A stretch of 64,000 nt of DNA. Origin: Roseomonas sp. KE0001. Lineage in GTDB: Bacteria > Pseudomonadota > Alphaproteobacteria > Acetobacterales > Acetobacteraceae. Position numbers and translations under genes: made by a program. The DNA lies in the NCBI RefSeq assembly GCF_016107285.1, contig NZ_RCVQ01000002.1, positions 496,001 to 560,000 on the forward strand. The letters run 5' to 3'. The first letter of the stretch is position 1. Every line of letters begins with the position of its first letter. Positions 40,307 to 48,864 of the stretch are shown piece after piece. The notes under the pieces were generated by a model, which was given only the letters and a program-made list of their open reading frames with translations, was not told the DNA's origin and ran no database searches.

Positions 40307-41916
40307 GCCGGCGGGTTCTCCCAGTAAAGCGTGTCGAGCGGCGACATCGGCCCCCAGATGGTCTCCGGCACATTGCCGAGGCCCTTGTGGTAGGCGGTGT
40401 GATACGGCACCTCGTCGATGAAGAAGATCGGCGCATCGGCGACCACCTGCCGCTGGAACTGCTGGTACAGATCCTTGCGCTTCGCCGCGTCGCGCTCCAC
40501 TCCCGCCTCGGCCAGGAGCCTGTCCACCTCGGGATTCCTGTAGCCCTGGGTGTTCGACCAGATCACGCCCTTGCGGATATTGCTCGACAGGTAGGTGCGG
40601 TGCACGCCGATGACCGGGTCGCCCCAGTTGAAGACGGTGTCGATGGTCAGGTCATAATCGAAGTTGCTGACGCGCTGCGCCCAGGTCGGGAAGTCCGGCG
40701 CCAGCCGCACCTCGGCGGCGATGCCGACCTTGCGCAGCTGCACGCGCAGGAACTCCGCCAGATTGCGGCCCAGTTCCGGCTGCCCGGCGGGGCTGTCGAT
40801 GGTGAGGGCGAAGCGCGTGCCATCGGCGCCGCGCCTGTGCCCGGCGGCGTCCAGCAGTGCATTCGCCTTGTCGAGGTCCAGGGCGTACTTCTCCACATCA
40901 GGCGCCGAGAAGGGGGAGGTGGAGACAAGCGGCCCGAAGGAGGGCTTTGCCTTGCCGCCCAGGATGCGCCTGACGATGGCGTCGCGATCGGCGGCATAGG
41001 CGATGGCCTGGCGCACGCGCGGATCGTCGAAGGGCGGGCGCTGCGTGTTGAAGGCGAGCCAGGTGAGCGCGCCGATGCCGTCATAGCCCTTGGGCGTCAC
41101 GGTCAGGTTCGGCGCGCGCTCGGCGCGGGCGATGTCACGCACGCCGGCCAGGAAGGGCGTCATGTGCAACTCGCCCCGCTCCAGCCCCAGCGTCACCACG
41201 CTATAGTCGCTGATGATGCGGCAGACGATGCGGTCGAGCGCCGGCCGGCCGGGGATGAAGAAGCGATCGAAGCGTTCGAGCGCCCAAAAGTCGCCGGGCT
41301 TGTACTCCGCGAACCTGTAGGGGCCGGAGCCGATGGGCCGAAGATTGGCCGGATGGGTCTGGATGTCCTGCCCGTCGCCATAGACATGCTTCGGCAGGAT
41401 CGGCATCAGCGCCGGCGACATCGCCAGGATCAGCGCCGGGTGGGGGTGCTTCAGCCGGAGGATGGCGGTGTGCGGGTCCGGCGTGTCGACGCGCTCCACC
41501 GGCTCCAGCATCGTCTTGAAGGGGTGGTTCTTCTGGATGATGTCGACGGAGAAGGCGACATCCGCCGAGGTGACAGGCTGGCCGTCATGGAAGACCGCAT
41601 CCGTCACCAGGTTGAGCGTGACGGCGAGCCCATCCTCCGAGACGCTCCAGGACTTCGCCAGGTAGGGCTCCGGATTCCAGTTGCTGTCGAAACGCAGCGG
41701 GCTCGCGAAGATCTGCGAGGAGGGCAGCGCCGTCGCCGAGCCCGACTGGATGGCGCCGTTGAAATGGCGCAGGCTCAGCGCGCCGCCGATCACCAGCGTG
41801 CCGCCCCGCTTCGGCGCCGCGGCGCGGGCGGGCAGGTCCGCGCCTCCGGCAGCCACCAGCGCCGCGCCGAGGGCGAGTGTCGCGCGGCGGCTCATGGGCG
41901 TCATGGGCTTCGTCAT
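40303..41916 (-). CDS. Peptide-type ABC transporter substrate-binding protein (SBP_bac_5)
   Basis: A 537-residue periplasmic receptor with an export signal containing twin arginines (SRRATLALGAALVAAGG), probably Tat or Sec. The family features are PKRGGTLVIGGALSLRHFNG, the PYLAKSWSVSEDGLAVTLNL segment, FHDGQPVTSADVAFSVDIIQ, the conserved FNTQRPPFDDPRVRQAIAYA and the C-terminal VADAPIFFIDEVPYHTAYHK. Together with the two permease and two ATPase genes downstream it makes a complete importer. The ATG overlaps the stop of the GTPase gene (ATGA). Its substrate is not known; the adjacent amidohydrolase suggests an amide or peptide. Confidence 0.9.
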   Translation of the reverse strand: MTKPMTPMSRRATLALGAALVAAGGADLPARAAAPKRGGTLVIGGALSLRHFNGAIQSGSATALPSSQIFASPLRFDSNWNPEPYLAKSWSVSEDGLAVTLNLVTDAVFHDGQPVTSADVAFSVDIIQKNHPFKTMLEPVERVDTPDPHTAILRLKHPHPALILAMSPALMPILPKHVYGDGQDIQTHPANLRPIGSGPYRFAEYKPGDFWALERFDRFFIPGRPALDRIVCRIISDYSVVTLGLERGELHMTPFLAGVRDIARAERAPNLTVTPKGYDGIGALTWLAFNTQRPPFDDPRVRQAIAYAADRDAIVRRILGGKAKPSFGPLVSTSPFSAPDVEKYALDLDKANALLDAAGHRRGADGTRFALTIDSPAGQPELGRNLAEFLRVQLRKVGIAAEVRLAPDFPTWAQRVSNFDYDLTIDTVFNWGDPVIGVHRTYLSSNIRKGVIWSNTQGYRNPEVDRLLAEAGVERDAAKRKDLYQQFQRQVVADAPIFFIDEVPYHTAYHKGLGNVPETIWGPMSPLDTLYWENPPA

Positions 41917-42860
41917 GTCGGGCCTCCTCGGGGGTGGGATTCGGGGTGGGCATGAAGCGCGGCGCGGAGGGTGCCGAGCACCGCATCCGGCATCTCGGGC
42001 GTGCCGATCAACACCAGGGCATCGGCGCCGGCGGGCAGGGGTTCCGGCCAGGGCCGCAGCTCCACCCGGCGGCCGGCGCGCTGCACCAGATGCGGCGTCG
42101 CCTTCGGCCCCAACCGGCAGAAGCCCTTCAGCCGCAGCACGCTTTCGGGCAGGGCCTCCAGCGCCCGCATCAGCCTGTCGTGGTCCAGCGGCCCGGGCGC
42201 CGTCCAGAGCAGATGGCGGAAGCCATGCGCCGTCGGCGCGTCGGCGTGGAAGCGGCCGGCGCGTTCCCTCCCTGGCTGGACGCGCGCGGCGCCGAGCAGC
42301 GGCGGCAGCCCCTCCGGTGGCAGCAAGGCCACCGGCAGGCCCGGGCGAAGCCCGGCCAGCGCGGCGCGGGTGGCGCGGATCTCGGCCTCCGTCGCCAGGT
42401 CGGCATGGCTCAGCAGCACCAGATCCGCCCGCGCCACCTGGCGTTCCAGCGTGTCGGACAGCCAGCGATCGGCCAGGAGCGCCGGGAAGCGCTGCGCGTC
42501 GGCCAGCGTCAGCACGGCGTCGAGATGCACGCCCACCTCCAGCCGCGCCAGCTGGGCGATGCGCCAGGGGTCCCCGACGCCGCTGGCCTCGACGAGGATC
42601 TGCTGCGGCGGCGGGTCCAGCGCCACCAGCCGCGCGATGCCCTCGCCGAGATCGGGGCCAAGCGCGCAGCACACGCATCCATTGCTGAGCGAGACCATGC
42701 CGCTCTGCCGCGCCGCGATCAGCGCGGCGTCGATGTTGACGGCGCCGAAGTCGTTCACCAGCACGGCGATACGGGTTTCCGCCTGCCGCAGCAGGGCATT
42801 GAGCGCCGTGGTCTTGCCCGCGCCCAGGAAGCCGCCGAGGATGGTGACGGGAATGCTCAT
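41913..42860 (-). CDS. COG0523 (CobW/YjiA/ZNG1-type) GTPase
   Basis: A 315-residue G3E-family GTPase that usually delivers or handles a metal. Walker A is GGFLGAGKTTALN (starting at residue 9), the switch region contains VNDFGAVNIDA, and the metal motif CxCC is present in SNGCVCCALG; the C-terminal CobW-C domain contains ESVLRLKGFCRLG. The gene starts four bases before the amidohydrolase stop and ends four bases into the start of the SBP gene, so it is embedded in the importer operon. A metallochaperone for the zinc-dependent amidohydrolase is the simplest role, but it could serve another enzyme. No zinc-responsive (Zur) site is visible. Confidence 0.88.
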   Translation of the reverse strand: MSIPVTILGGFLGAGKTTALNALLRQAETRIAVLVNDFGAVNIDAALIAARQSGMVSLSNGCVCCALGPDLGEGIARLVALDPPPQQILVEASGVGDPWRIAQLARLEVGVHLDAVLTLADAQRFPALLADRWLSDTLERQVARADLVLLSHADLATEAEIRATRAALAGLRPGLPVALLPPEGLPPLLGAARVQPGRERAGRFHADAPTAHGFRHLLWTAPGPLDHDRLMRALEALPESVLRLKGFCRLGPKATPHLVQRAGRRVELRPWPEPLPAGADALVLIGTPEMPDAVLGTLRAALHAHPESHPRGGPT

Positions 42861-44497
42861 GCCGTGGGCGGCACTGGGAAGACGCGGCCGCCCAGCACCG
42901 TGGCGCTGATCGTGACATCCTTCAGCCGCATGGGCTCGATGGCCAGCGGGTCCTCGTCCAGCACGGCGAAATCGGCGAGCTTGCCGGCCTCGATGCTGCC
43001 CACCAAATGATCGAGCTTCAGCGTGTAGGCCGCGCCCAGCGTGATGGCGCGCAGCGCCTCCGCCACCTCGATGCGCTCGCCCTCGCCCAGGACGCGACCC
43101 TTGGCGGTCAGGCGCATCACCGCGCACCAGGCCGTGAACAGTGGCGCCAGCGGCGTCACCGGCGCGTCGGAATGGATGCCGAAAGGAATGCCGAGGCGCA
43201 GCGCCGTGCCGCAGGCATCCATCCGCTGCGCACGCGCCAGCCCCATGGTCTGCGCGACATGCTCTTCGCCCCAGTAGAAGATGTGGTTGGCGAAGAGATT
43301 GACGCAGAGGCCCAGCGCCTTGATGCGGCGGAACAGCGCCGGGTCGGGCATCTGGCAATGCTGCAGCGTGTGCCGATGGTCAGGGCGCGGATGCGCGGTC
43401 AACGCGCGCTCCAGCATCTCCACCGCCACCTCGCTGGCCTCGTCGCCATTGGTGTGGATGTGCAGCAGCGCGCCCGCCCGGTGCCAAGCCCCGACGATGG
43501 CGCCGAGTTCGGAGGGCGCCACATACCACAGCCCGTTGGGCGCGCCGTTGTGGTAGCCAGGCCAGCGCAGCCGCGCGGTGAAGCCCTGGATGGAGCCATC
43601 CACCACCAGCTTCACCAGCTTGAAATGCAGCTTTTCCGTGCTGGTCGGGCGCAATTCCTCCAGCCGGGCGATGCCTTCATCCTGGCCGAACATCCGCGCC
43701 GCCAGAGCGGGCACCAGGCGCAGCGGGAAATCCGCACCCTCCGTCGCGGCGCGGTAGCTGGCGACGGTCGCCTCGCTCATGTCGCTGACCAGATCGGTTG
43801 CCGTGGTGACACCGGCCTGCCGCGCCAGCTTGGCGAAGCGGTCCAGCGCGCCGGCATCCAGCGTGCGGGAGAACATGTCGGGCACCACCACGCGGCGCAC
43901 GCGGCCCATCAGCTCCGGCCCCAGGATCTCGCCCGTGGGCGCGCCCGCCTCGTCGCGCACCAGCCCGTCCAGGTCGTTGGCGCGGTCGAACCCGGCCAGG
44001 GCCATCGCGACGCTGTTCAGGTTCATGATGTGGCCGGAGGCGTGGGTGACCACCACCGGGCGGGTCTGCGAAACCTCGTCGAGATCGGCGCGCTTCATGC
44101 GGCGGCCGCCGAAATAGATCGGGTCGAAGCCCCAGGCGGTGATGGAGCCCTCCGGCTTCTCCGCCGCCACCTCGCGCAGGCGCGCGACGACGGCGGCGAT
44201 GTCCTTCAGCCCCGGCCAGACCTTGCCCTCCGGGTCGCGGCGCTCGAAGAAGCCGAGATAGGGATCGCGCCAGGCAGCCCCTTCATGCAGATGGCTGTGG
44301 CCCTCGACGAAGCCGGGCAGGATGACCTTGTCCGCGAAGCGCCTGTCCAGTGTGGCGGGACCCAGATCGGCCATCTCCGCCTCGCCGCCCACCGCCAGGA
44401 TGCGGCTTTCACGCACCGCCACATGGGTGGCCTCGGGGCGGGCGGGGTCCATGGTCAGGATGCGGCGGGCGGTGAAGATGGTGACGGGGGCGGGCAT
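42857..44497 (-). CDS. Amidohydrolase family protein (YtcJ-like, Amidohydro_3)
   Basis: A 546-residue metal-dependent hydrolase. It opens with the beta-sandwich part (TIFTARRILTMDPARPEATH), then the HxH metal motif in FVEGHSHLHEG, a central TIM-barrel with DSLQGFTARL-like and LHIHTNGDEASEVAVEML segments, further ligands in HTLQHCQMPDPALF, a GIHSDAPVTPLAPLFTAW segment (metal Asp) and the C-terminal sandwich region (LKLDHLVGSIEAGKLADFAV). These enzymes cleave amide or carbamate bonds in diverse small molecules. The gene lies in the operon between the TSUP permease and GTPase genes. Confidence 0.88.
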   Translation of the reverse strand: MPAPVTIFTARRILTMDPARPEATHVAVRESRILAVGGEAEMADLGPATLDRRFADKVILPGFVEGHSHLHEGAAWRDPYLGFFERRDPEGKVWPGLKDIAAVVARLREVAAEKPEGSITAWGFDPIYFGGRRMKRADLDEVSQTRPVVVTHASGHIMNLNSVAMALAGFDRANDLDGLVRDEAGAPTGEILGPELMGRVRRVVVPDMFSRTLDAGALDRFAKLARQAGVTTATDLVSDMSEATVASYRAATEGADFPLRLVPALAARMFGQDEGIARLEELRPTSTEKLHFKLVKLVVDGSIQGFTARLRWPGYHNGAPNGLWYVAPSELGAIVGAWHRAGALLHIHTNGDEASEVAVEMLERALTAHPRPDHRHTLQHCQMPDPALFRRIKALGLCVNLFANHIFYWGEEHVAQTMGLARAQRMDACGTALRLGIPFGIHSDAPVTPLAPLFTAWCAVMRLTAKGRVLGEGERIEVAEALRAITLGAAYTLKLDHLVGSIEAGKLADFAVLDEDPLAIEPMRLKDVTISATVLGGRVFPVPPTA

Positions 44498-44519
44498 CAG
44501 GACTTCGTCTCCGGGAGGG

Positions 44520-45257
44520 TCAGGTCAGGCTGTCGAAGGCGACGCGCGCCACGGCTAGCAGGGCGGTGCCGCCCAGGATCGCCAGGGCGACGCGGCGGTA
44601 GCGGGCATCGGGGCTGCGCAGGAACATGCGGGTGCCGAGCCAGGAGCCGGCCCAGACGGCGGGCAAGCCGAGCAGCGCGGAGAGCAGGCTGGCCTGCCCC
44701 ACCATGCCCATGGCGGCCAGCGGCAGCAGCGCGCCCAGAGAGGTCAGCAGGAACAGCACGATCATGGAGGCGCGGGCGGCGGCGGTGGCCAGCGGCGAGG
44801 CCAGGTAGTAGGCGATGACCGGCGGCCCGGGGATGCCGGCCAGCCCGTTGAACAGTCCCGATACCAGCCCGAAGGCCAGTGTCGCCCCGCCGGAGGGCGG
44901 CCGCGTCATCCGCCGCCCACCCGCCAGGATCACTACCGCCAGCGCCACCACCCCGGCGATCACCAGCCGCACCGGCGCCGGCGGCAGCTGCGCGAGCCCC
45001 CAAAGGCCGAGCGGCGTCGCCAGCAGCGCGCCCAGCGACAGCAGGCCCAGCGAGGCGCGGTCGGCCAGCGCCCAGGCGCCGCGCAACCCGTCCAGGCTGA
45101 TGGCCAGTTGCAGCAGCATCACCACCGGCACCACCTCGGCCGGCGGGTAGAGCAGGCTGAGCAGCGGCACGGCGGCGATCGAGAAGCCGAAGCCGGTGAA
45201 GCCGCGGATCAGCCCCGCCAGGAACACCATCAGCAGGCCCAGCAGTGCCATGATCAT
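44520..45257 (-). CDS. TSUP family (TauE/SafE-like) membrane transporter
   Basis: A 245-residue permease with about seven helices in two related halves. The first half has the typical FLAGLIRGFTGFGFSIAAVP motif and the second its echo FGLVSGLFNGLAGIPGPPVI. TSUP proteins move sulfite, sulfonates or other organic anions, usually outward. ATG 45,257 overlaps the stop of the FAD oxidoreductase gene (ATGA). In this operon it may export a sulfite-like or organic-acid product of the catabolic enzymes, which is inference from the surroundings. Confidence 0.87.
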   Translation of the reverse strand: MIMALLGLLMVFLAGLIRGFTGFGFSIAAVPLLSLLYPPAEVVPVVMLLQLAISLDGLRGAWALADRASLGLLSLGALLATPLGLWGLAQLPPAPVRLVIAGVVALAVVILAGGRRMTRPPSGGATLAFGLVSGLFNGLAGIPGPPVIAYYLASPLATAAARASMIVLFLLTSLGALLPLAAMGMVGQASLLSALLGLPAVWAGSWLGTRMFLRSPDARYRRVALAILGGTALLAVARVAFDSLT

Positions 45258-46654
45258 GCATCGGGCGCTTCGTCACGGCGGTGGTACAGGCGGTACAGCG
45301 CGCGCTGGCCCAGCCGGCGGAACGGCGCGAAGGGGTGGCGTGGCAACTCGCCCTGAAAGATGGGCAGGCGCTGGGGAAGGGGCCTGCCGGCCGCCAGCCC
45401 GGCCAGCCGCCGCCCGGCCTGGGCCGAGTAGCTGACGCCATTGCCGCCATAGCCCATGGCGTAGAACAGGTTGCGCCCGGCCTCGGGCTGGACGATGCGC
45501 GGCATCATGTCGTGGCTGACATCCACCCAGCCCCACCAGGAATGATCCGCCGCGATGCCCGCCAGGGTGGGAAACTTCCGCGCCAGCCCGTCATCCAGCA
45601 CGGCGCGATGCGCGGGGTTGGCGGCGTCGGCGCCGGTGATGGCGGCGCGGCTGCCGATCTGCAGGCGGTTGTCCGGCAGCAGGCGGTAGTAGTAGCGCAG
45701 CGTGCGCGTGTCGGTGATGACCTGGCGCGTGCGAAAGCCGGTCGCGGCGATCTCGCTGTCGGTCAGCGGGCGGGTCACCATGTTGTTCGACAGGATCGGC
45801 ATGATGCGGCTGCGCAGGCGCGGATGCAGCTTCTGGCCGGTGTATCCGCCGGTGGCGATGGCGACGGCCCGGGCCCGCAGCAATCCACCCGGTGTGCGCA
45901 GCAGGAAGCACTCCGCCTCTTCGCGGATCTCCAGCACCGGGCTGCCGGGATGGATGCGGGCGCCCGCCCCGCGGGCGGCGCGCAGATAGCCGAAGGCCAG
46001 CTTCGCCGGCTGCACACCCATGCCCAGCGGCTCGTGCAGCGCGCCCACCGCCTCGACGTCGTGCACGAAGTCGCGCCACACCTCCTCGCGCGGCAGGATG
46101 CGGGTGCCGTAGCCGAAGATGCGGTTGGCGAGGTCGGAATCCGCCCGCAGCTTCTCCAGGTTGCGCCGCCGGTGCGCGATGTAGAGATGCCCGCCGGGCT
46201 GCGGCTCGCAGTCCAGTTCCCGCGTCAGGTCCGTGAACAGCTCGAAGCCTTCCAGGATCTCGGCATGCAGGGCCAGCGCCGTCTCCTGGCCCCAGCGGGC
46301 GATCCACTGTGCCCGGCTCAGCCGGCCGGAGGCGTTCTGGCCCTGGCCGCCATTGCGCGTGCTGCACCCCCAGGCGACCGTGTTCGCTTCCAGCACCGTG
46401 GCCGTGATGCCGTGATCGCGCGCCAGGAACAGGGCGCAGGCGAGGCCGGTGAAGCCCGACCCGATCACCGCCACATCCGTGTCCGTCTCGCCGGCCAGCG
46501 GCCCGTCATCGGCCGGCGGTGGCCCGGCTGTGGCCACCCAGTAGCTTGGTGCATAGGCGCGGCCCTGGCCCGGATGCGGGTCGCGCAGCGGGTCATGATG
46601 CGGGTCATAGGGCGCGGTGGGCAGGAAGGCGGCGGGAGGTGGCAGCGAATCCAT
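45254..46654 (-). CDS. FAD-dependent oxidoreductase, DAO family (PuuB-like)
   Basis: A 466-residue flavoenzyme of the D-amino-acid oxidase family. The dinucleotide motif VAVIGSGFTGLACALFLARD (GxGxxG at residues 65-70) is followed by WGCSTRNGGQGQNASG, typical of gamma-glutamylputrescine oxidases and related amine oxidases; the early PSYWVATAGPPPA resembles the PuuB SYW start. The C-terminal part includes NLFYAMGYGGNGVSYSAQAG, closing the FAD site. It would oxidise an amine or amino acid. ATG 46,654 starts ten bases after the SnoaL-like stop. The substrate may be the product of the amidohydrolase, or vice versa. Confidence 0.88.
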   Translation of the reverse strand: MDSLPPPAAFLPTAPYDPHHDPLRDPHPGQGRAYAPSYWVATAGPPPADDGPLAGETDTDVAVIGSGFTGLACALFLARDHGITATVLEANTVAWGCSTRNGGQGQNASGRLSRAQWIARWGQETALALHAEILEGFELFTDLTRELDCEPQPGGHLYIAHRRRNLEKLRADSDLANRIFGYGTRILPREEVWRDFVHDVEAVGALHEPLGMGVQPAKLAFGYLRAARGAGARIHPGSPVLEIREEAECFLLRTPGGLLRARAVAIATGGYTGQKLHPRLRSRIMPILSNNMVTRPLTDSEIAATGFRTRQVITDTRTLRYYYRLLPDNRLQIGSRAAITGADAANPAHRAVLDDGLARKFPTLAGIAADHSWWGWVDVSHDMMPRIVQPEAGRNLFYAMGYGGNGVSYSAQAGRRLAGLAAGRPLPQRLPIFQGELPRHPFAPFRRLGQRALYRLYHRRDEAPDA

Positions 46655-46664
46655 GGCGCGGGCC

Positions 46665-47063
46665 TCAGGCGGCGCGGAGCAGCGGCGGACGGTCCTTGCG
46701 GAAGGCGCTCTTGGCCGCGATGGCCTCACCGGCGAAGGTGAACAGGTCGAGGCCCTCGGCCTCCACCCGGGCGCCTTCGGCACTGGTACCGGTGAAGAGC
46801 CATTCGCTGACGGCGCGATCGCCGAAGACCGCGTGGCGACGGACGGTCCATTGGACATCGGGCATGGCGGTCCAGACACCCTCGAAGGCGGCGCGGACGG
46901 CGGCCTGGCCCTCGATCCGTCGGCCCTGCGCCTCGGGGCCAGCTGCGGCGTGGAAGATCACATCCGGCGTGAAGCAGGCCATCACGGCCTCGGCGTCGTG
47001 GCGGTTGAAGGCGGCGAACAGCTGTTCCAGCAGGGCGTGGCGCGCGTCGGTGAGGTCGGTCAT
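46665..47063 (-). CDS. SnoaL-like / NTF2-fold protein
   Basis: A 132-residue small alpha-beta cone-fold protein of the SnoaL/NTF2 superfamily: ALLEQLFAAFNRHDAEAVMA at the start, then FTPDVIFHAAAGPEAQGRRI, and the strand AVRAAFEGVWTAMPDVQWTV. Members are small isomerases, cyclases or binding proteins; the catalytic type is not readable here. It is the first gene after the MocR gene and heads the ten-gene operon, with a 131-base A/T-rich gap upstream. Confidence 0.85.
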   Translation of the reverse strand: MTDLTDARHALLEQLFAAFNRHDAEAVMACFTPDVIFHAAAGPEAQGRRIEGQAAVRAAFEGVWTAMPDVQWTVRRHAVFGDRAVSEWLFTGTSAEGARVEAEGLDLFTFAGEAIAAKSAFRKDRPPLLRAA

Positions 47064-47134
47064 GGGGCAGCAGGTCCGGTCAGCCTGAGGGGCCGACGCA
47101 GATTACGGATGGCGCACGACCCGGTGGAAGAACC

Positions 47135-47204
47135 AAATGCCTATAAAATAGCCTACCAGATTCGCACGCTAGAGAAGCGGCTAGAATTTCATCATCATGA
47201 TGAA
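47135..47204 (-). promoter_or_regulatory. Candidate MocR-controlled promoter region
   Basis: This short region between the MocR stop and the SnoaL-like start is far more A/T-rich than its surroundings. It contains GCCTA twice on the plus strand (47,139-47,143 and 47,151-47,155), 12 bases apart, within a shared (A/T)-rich context; on the minus strand this reads TAGGC...TAGGC, a direct repeat of the kind used by MocR regulators, overlapping a possible -10 (TATAGG or TATTTT). A separate 17-bp palindrome, TTCATCAT-C-ATGATGAA, spans 47,188-47,204 and the last codons of the MocR gene. Binding is not shown. Confidence 0.4.
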
Positions 47205-48685
47205 CTTGAATGCAGTGTGATGGCATCCGCCAGAATGGCCAGTCCGCCATGAATCTTGTCGGTGCGGATGGCGGTCCAGCCCAGGCGGAAGCAGGAACGG
47301 CCCATGGCTGGATCGTCGAAGAAGACGTCGCCTGGTTCGATCAGCACGCCCCGCGCCGCCAGCGCGCCGGCCAGGGCGCGGCTGTCCAGCCCGGGTGGCC
47401 CTTCCACCCAGGCGCTGCTGGCCCCGGCGCCGCACCGCCACCGGCAGCCGGGCAGGTGTCGCGGCAGCAAGCTGTCCATCAGCGCGGCACGCTCGGCCAG
47501 CGCCTCTCCCAGGCGGCGCAGATGCCCACGGTAATGGCCGAGCGCGATGAAGCCTGCCATGGCGCGCTGGTTGTTGCTGGGCGGATGACGGTGGATCAGG
47601 CGGCGCAGCGCCCGCAACTGCTCGATGACCGGCGGTGGCGCCACGACGAAACCGAGGCGCAGCCCCGGCGCCAGCACCTTCGACAGGCTGCCGACATAGA
47701 TCACCCGCCCCTCGGTATCGAGGCTCTTGAGGGGTGGCACCGCCTCGCCCTCGGCGAAGAGATCGGCGTCGTAGTCATCCTCCACCAGCAGCATGTCGCG
47801 CTGCCGGGCCAGGCGCAGGATATCCCGCCGCCGTGTCGAGGGCATGACAGTGGAGGTCGGGCATTGGTGTCCAGGCGTCAGCAAGGCCACCTGGCAGGCG
47901 GCCATGGCGGCGTCCGGCACGGCGCCCTCGGCATCGACGCTGAGCAGCCGCAGCGCGCCGGCCTGCATCCGCGCCATGTGCCGCAGGTCCGGATAGCCAG
48001 GATCCTCCACTCCCGCGACGATGCCCGGCCCCAGCAGCAGGCGCGTCACGAGGTACAACGCCTGCTGCGCCCCCAGCGTGATCATGACCTCCGCCGGCCG
48101 CGCCCAGACCGCGCGGCGCGGCAACACCTGGCGACAGAGCTGCTCGACCAGAGCCGGATCGTCCTCGTCGATCATGTCGGCGCTCCAGGACTGGATGGCG
48201 GCGACGCTGGAGGTGGCCTTCACGGCTTCACGCCAGGGTCCGGTCGGGAACAGCGCGGGGTCGAGCTGGCCGAATAGGAAGGGATAGGGGTAGCGCTGCC
48301 AGTCGCGCGGCTTGGCGATATTCAGGAATTCCGCCGGCCGGACCGCGAAGCGGCCGGACCAGAACGGCCTTGCGGGATCGGTCGCCGCCGCGAGGCCCTC
48401 CGGCCCGGCCTCCGGCCGGTTCAGCGGTGCGACGAACACGCCGCTGCGTTCCCGCGCCGTCAGATAGCCCTCCTCCACCAGCCGCTGGTAAACCTCCAGA
48501 ACCGTCACGCGAGCGACACCCAGCAGCGCCGCCAGCCGGCGGCTGGAGGGCAGGCGGGAATGCGGCTGCAGCCGCCCATCCTCGATGGCATGAACGAGCT
48601 GGCGGCGGATTTCCGCCTCGGCCGGCAGGCCGCGGCGCTCCGGCGCCGCGAGCAACTCCCTCCATGCCAGTTCCGTGGGCTTCAA
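47195..48685 (-). CDS. MocR-type regulator (GntR HTH fused to aminotransferase domain)
   Basis: A 496-residue fusion. The N terminus is a GntR winged helix (RRQLVHAIEDGRLQPHSRLP, SRRLAALLGVARVTVLEVYQ), a linker follows to about residue 115, and the rest is a class I aminotransferase fold with the PLP lysine in YVGSLSKVLAPGLRLGFV. Such proteins bind PLP or its derivatives and act as activators or repressors of nearby genes for amines, amino acids or PLP synthesis. The first codon is a TTG (48,685), as no ATG is near. It lies on the same strand just upstream of the SnoaL-led operon and probably regulates it through the region at 47,135-47,204. Confidence 0.88.
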   Translation of the reverse strand: MKPTELAWRELLAAPERRGLPAEAEIRRQLVHAIEDGRLQPHSRLPSSRRLAALLGVARVTVLEVYQRLVEEGYLTARERSGVFVAPLNRPEAGPEGLAAATDPARPFWSGRFAVRPAEFLNIAKPRDWQRYPYPFLFGQLDPALFPTGPWREAVKATSSVAAIQSWSADMIDEDDPALVEQLCRQVLPRRAVWARPAEVMITLGAQQALYLVTRLLLGPGIVAGVEDPGYPDLRHMARMQAGALRLLSVDAEGAVPDAAMAACQVALLTPGHQCPTSTVMPSTRRRDILRLARQRDMLLVEDDYDADLFAEGEAVPPLKSLDTEGRVIYVGSLSKVLAPGLRLGFVVAPPPVIEQLRALRRLIHRHPPSNNQRAMAGFIALGHYRGHLRRLGEALAERAALMDSLLPRHLPGCRWRCGAGASSAWVEGPPGLDSRALAGALAARGVLIEPGDVFFDDPAMGRSCFRLGWTAIRTDKIHGGLAILADAITLHSSSS

Positions 48686-48864
48686 ACCGGCGATCCCGTC
48701 CCCTTGAGTGGCTCCGCCCCGCGCGGCAGGTGCGCCTCCGGTTTAGGCGGTCGTCCTCCTGAACTGAAGGGGAGCAGGAAGCCATCGCGCGGTGGAGCCG
48801 CCGGTCGGCCCGTCGTCGAGGGGCGGCGACCCGCGGTGATGGGCCGGGGCCCGGCGCGGCGCCA

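Noticed and set aside
36414-41916. Calling the importer a nickel (Nik) transporter
   Set aside because: Dpp, Opp and Nik components cannot be told apart here; the SBP has no evident nickel/heme-binding motif, so only the broad family is given.
47188-47204. The 17-bp palindrome considered as a terminator for the MocR gene
   Set aside because: It is A/T-rich with a one-base centre, cannot form a hairpin loop, and has no T tract; a protein-binding site is more likely.
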